This document shows, in pieces, positions 5,618-7,762 of a DNA stretch of 7,762 nt. The stretch comes from Nitrosopumilales archaeon CG_4_9_14_0_2_um_filter_34_16 (GTDB taxonomy: Archaea; Thermoproteota; Nitrososphaeria; Nitrososphaerales; Nitrosopumilaceae). Under the pieces are notes generated by a model. That model saw only the letters and a list, made by a program, of their open reading frames with translations. It made no database searches and had not been told where the DNA came from. The stretch covers positions 1-7,762 of the forward strand of contig PFRJ01000065.1 of the NCBI GenBank assembly GCA_002788515.1, read 5' to 3'. The position numbers were made by a program, and so were the translations under genes. Position 1 is the first letter of the stretch. Each line of letters starts with the position of its first letter.

Positions 5618-5713
5618 TAGACATACCTCCAACTAGGCAGGCACAGTGTAGGTACAAGCTCACTTAGTATATTAATTTTGCAAGTTTTCCGTGGCACTTT
5701 TGAGTTTTTTAGT
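5618..5713. other. Convergent intergenic gap, no clear feature
   Basis: 96 bases between the plus-strand microprotein and the converging minus-strand 114-residue gene. The left part (5626-5662) is somewhat richer in G and C than its surroundings, and the right part has T-runs (for example 5704-5710). I find no tRNA signature, strong hairpin or ORF; it may act as a two-way termination zone. Confidence 0.3.
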
Positions 5714-6058
5714 TCATTCGTCCCGATCTGATTCAGATGCTAAATCATTTAGAATTGGATTTTCTAACAAACTTCTTACATCCTCATCGTTTTCATAATG
5801 CTTTACAGTTCCCATGAAATGTTCTAGAGTTACTCTTGGATGATAATCTAAATTTAGTAATTCTTTTGGTTTGTTAATTAGGCGTTTTAATTTCCTCATG
5901 GCCAATCTTGCACTTGTATATTCATTATTGCCGAATCTAGGAGGTAGATATCTGGAATCTAAATCACCGTATTGGATTTTATAACTTCTTAATGGAATAC
6001 ATGAAATTAGATGAATGATCGCCATTAATTTTTTTGATGGTTTGTGATGTGTATGCAA
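5714..6058 (-). CDS. Hypothetical protein, 114 residues
   Basis: I do not recognise this protein. It has no signal peptide, cysteine motif or obvious membrane span; the stretch KLMAIIHLISCIPL (10-23) is hydrophobic but short and more likely a buried helix. A basic central region (ARLAMRKLKRLINKPKELLNL, about 53-73) and an acidic C-terminus (SLLENPILNDLASESDRDE) give it a charge-split look common in small DNA-associated or adaptor proteins; this is only an impression. The frame opens with TTG at 6058 directly after a stop. ATG at 6025 (residue 12) is a plausible real start, with an AT-rich box near 6058-6068 at suitable distance. It lies 136 bases behind the large P-loop ATPase on the same strand and may be co-transcribed with it. 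Confidence 0.65.
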   Translation of the reverse strand: MHTHHKPSKKLMAIIHLISCIPLRSYKIQYGDLDSRYLPPRFGNNEYTSARLAMRKLKRLINKPKELLNLDYHPRVTLEHFMGTVKHYENDEDVRSLLENPILNDLASESDRDE

Positions 6059-6194
6059 TTAATTTCACTGATCATGGTTTTTTGTTTCTTGTAATAAAGA
6101 TACTTGAACACAATTTTTCAAATAACTAATATGAATAAAAAAAGGATGAGATACCATTTCAGATATCTCAAATTTTCTTGCTAATCTTGAGTGT
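6059..6194 (-). other. Gap between P-loop ATPase and 114-residue gene
   Basis: 136 bases with AT-rich sequence and a small inverted repeat GAGATA (6151-6156) / TATCTC (6167-6172). A 61-codon frame on the minus strand (6250 to 6065, TTG start) spans the gap and overlaps the end of the ATPase gene by 56 bases. Its composition (HRHSRLARKFEISEM, then hydrophobic) is not convincing enough to call a gene, though the tight packing leaves it possible. Confidence 0.25.
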
Positions 6195-7762
6195 CTATGC
6201 TGTTTGTGCAGTAGAGACAGTAGAGATCGATTCATCAACCACTTTGTCAATATAGATTACAAATCTATTCTTTGGATGAATTCCGTCATTTTTTGTATAT
6301 TGAGATATGTTAATTTCATATCCCAACGTTCTCAAATTAGAAGAAATTCTCTGGATTGAATTTCGCACTCTATTTGCAGAAGATGGGAAAAACATCTGAG
6401 TTGTGTTTAATCTCTCTAGTGTTGCTATATCTCTTATTTCATTGAAAAAATCATTTATCGTTTTTTCGTAGTGACCTATATTTTTCATAATTCTTTCAAT
6501 CGTATGTACCAATGGATGATTTTCAATTATCTCAGTCTCTTGTTGCTCCTTAATTCTAGTAAGATCATCTACAAAGGAGAAATTGTCGTAACCTAGTACT
6601 CGAGAGATTGCTTCACCATACACTCCAAAATCAGCAAATCTTGGTTTTTTCCCCATTTCAATTCTAACTTGGTCGCGTATCTCAAATGCTCGTTGTAAAA
6701 CAACCGCAATATGTCCAAAAATCCGTGGAAGTAATGCCGATAATTTTTCATTAAATTCTTCCTCAGTAATTCTTTCATCTTCTGTTGGTGCTCTCAGATT
6801 GTAAAAGATGCATCGATCAAGTAAATCTGGTCTTTCAATAGTTACTCCAATTCCATTCATGATGATCTTTCTTTTGTAGGCGATGATTATTTCCTCCTCA
6901 TCACGATAGAGTTTTCTTCTAGGTTGGCCTATGCCTGTAATTGCAGTACAGAGGGTATCAGATTTTTCAACATCAATAAAAGACACGTTATCAAATGTTG
7001 CAAGATATCTCTGATCAATAGCTATAATCAAATCATTATTTGATCTAGGGAATGCAATTGCGTTTCCTCCAGACGAAGGATCGACTATCTCCTTTACTGT
7101 TCTTGAAGTGGTAGTTTTGGTTGAACCTTGCTCACCAGTAAATATCATAGCAGGTACAGGAATGTGTTCAAGAAGAAATGATATCAATTGAACCTTAAAG
7201 ATTTGCTGTATTTCTGAAGGAATCCTAAGGAGTGTAACTAGATCATCTAAGGCACTATCATCTTGTGCTATTTGGAAAGCAACCTGTTCTCGTTGGTTTT
7301 GTTTTCTCTCAAATGTTGGAGTTGTCTCATCCATGTCTACTATCTCTACTGCATCGCTAGAAATTTTCAATAATTTCCAATCAGGACGACCTAGATCGTA
7401 GTATAAGGTATTTTCCACCATTGCAACTCTATTGTAGATTGTTTCTCGTGGTGAATCTGAAAGACCTTCTGTGTACAATAGAGATGATGCTTGATTAAAG
7501 TAGGAATCAGAAGGAATAAGGTTTGTACTCCTATGAAATTCAGACTTTAACCAAAGTTCGAATTTACGGGTATCTAGCTGGATTGTTTCATTATGAGCAT
7601 TGCGTTGAATCAATGCATACACTCTGCTTGAATCAGCATCAGAAACTATGAGTTTTCTTATTCTAGATCGTGCAAAGTTGTAAATGCGGTTTTGAATTGG
7701 TTCTAGCTGTTTTTTTGATTTGCTCTTTTTTGGTTTTTGTTTTTTTAAATTTTTCTTATGTT
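6195..7762 (-). CDS. Helicase-like P-loop ATPase of mobile-element type, N-terminus beyond window
   Basis: Open frame from the right edge to TAG at 6195, 521 codons visible. A GTG at 7622 could be taken as a start, but coherent coding sequence continues upstream to the edge: a Lys/Gln-rich segment, then RIYNFARSRIRKLIVSDADSS, flowing into RVYALIQRNAHNETIQLD. The ATPase core has Walker A GEQGSTKT (7136-7113), a Walker B-like strand YLATFDNVSF about 40 residues later, a sensor-1-like KRKIIMNGIG and a likely arginine finger in RPDLLDRCIFYNL. The C-terminal part (ENHPLVHTIERIM onward) looks helical, possibly winged-helix. This layout matches ATP-binding proteins on actinobacterial and archaeal plasmids and integrated elements, related to primase-associated (D5/SF3-like) helicases; an upstream primase domain is possible but outside the window. 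The exact activity is unproven. Confidence 0.75.
   Translation of the reverse strand, partial: HKKNLKKQKPKKSKSKKQLEPIQNRIYNFARSRIRKLIVSDADSSRVYALIQRNAHNETIQLDTRKFELWLKSEFHRSTNLIPSDSYFNQASSLLYTEGLSDSPRETIYNRVAMVENTLYYDLGRPDWKLLKISSDAVEIVDMDETTPTFERKQNQREQVAFQIAQDDSALDDLVTLLRIPSEIQQIFKVQLISFLLEHIPVPAMIFTGEQGSTKTTTSRTVKEIVDPSSGGNAIAFPRSNNDLIIAIDQRYLATFDNVSFIDVEKSDTLCTAITGIGQPRRKLYRDEEEIIIAYKRKIIMNGIGVTIERPDLLDRCIFYNLRAPTEDERITEEEFNEKLSALLPRIFGHIAVVLQRAFEIRDQVRIEMGKKPRFADFGVYGEAISRVLGYDNFSFVDDLTRIKEQQETEIIENHPLVHTIERIMKNIGHYEKTINDFFNEIRDIATLERLNTTQMFFPSSANRVRNSIQRISSNLRTLGYEINISQYTKNDGIHPKNRFVIYIDKVVDESISTVSTAQTA

Noticed and set aside
6065..6250. 61-codon minus-strand frame between the P-loop ATPase and the 114-residue gene
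   Set aside because: It starts with TTG inside the ATPase gene, overlaps it by 56 bases, and has no recognisable domain or clear start signal. It is kept only as a possibility in the gap entry.
1..7762. CRISPR array or insertion sequence
   Set aside because: No regularly spaced repeats, no transposase-like ORF and no terminal inverted repeats were seen on reading through.

Overview
The window reads as chromosomal DNA from an AT-rich archaeon, most likely a marine ammonia-oxidising thaumarchaeote of the Nitrosopumilus type. The evidence is archaeal-only gene content (ribosomal protein S6e, aIF2 gamma with its zinc knuckle, an Fcf1-type PIN protein, an AglB/STT3 oligosaccharyltransferase). In addition, many genes have no Shine-Dalgarno site, a TATA-like box about 25 bases before the start codon, and frequent TTG or GTG starts. 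The lineage is inferred from recollection of family sequences, not from a search.

Left part (1-3997), core genome. Reading right to left on the minus strand: S6e, aIF2 gamma and an Fcf1-like PIN nuclease form a compact translation/ribosome operon (31-base gap, then an 8-base overlap). Next come a PEBP-family protein with its own TATA box and the 5' two-thirds of aglB, which runs off the left edge. On the plus strand, divergent from S6e, is a 40-residue cysteine-rich zinc microprotein. Its stop codon directly abuts the stop of the next, converging gene.

Middle (3998-5617). A minus-strand zinc-ribbon protein of unknown function carries, on its opposite strand, a GC-rich patch. The first ~42 bases of that patch are an excellent 5' half of a glycine tRNA (anticodon CCC), without a matching T-arm. 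A divergent plus-strand gene encodes a membrane-anchored Mrr-type nuclease with two C-terminal zinc ribbons. Just after it is a 29-residue ORF that repeats, at protein level, an acidic/aromatic motif found in the linker of the nuclease.

Right part (5714-7762), accessory-looking. A 114-residue unknown protein lies downstream of a large P-loop ATPase that resembles helicase/ATPases of mobile elements and enters from the right edge. The tRNA fragment sits where core genes give way to nuclease, microprotein and mobile-type ATPase. It may therefore mark the edge of an integrated island, but this is inference. The best leads for something undescribed are the nuclease/29-residue microprotein pair and the tRNA-like element inside a coding gene.
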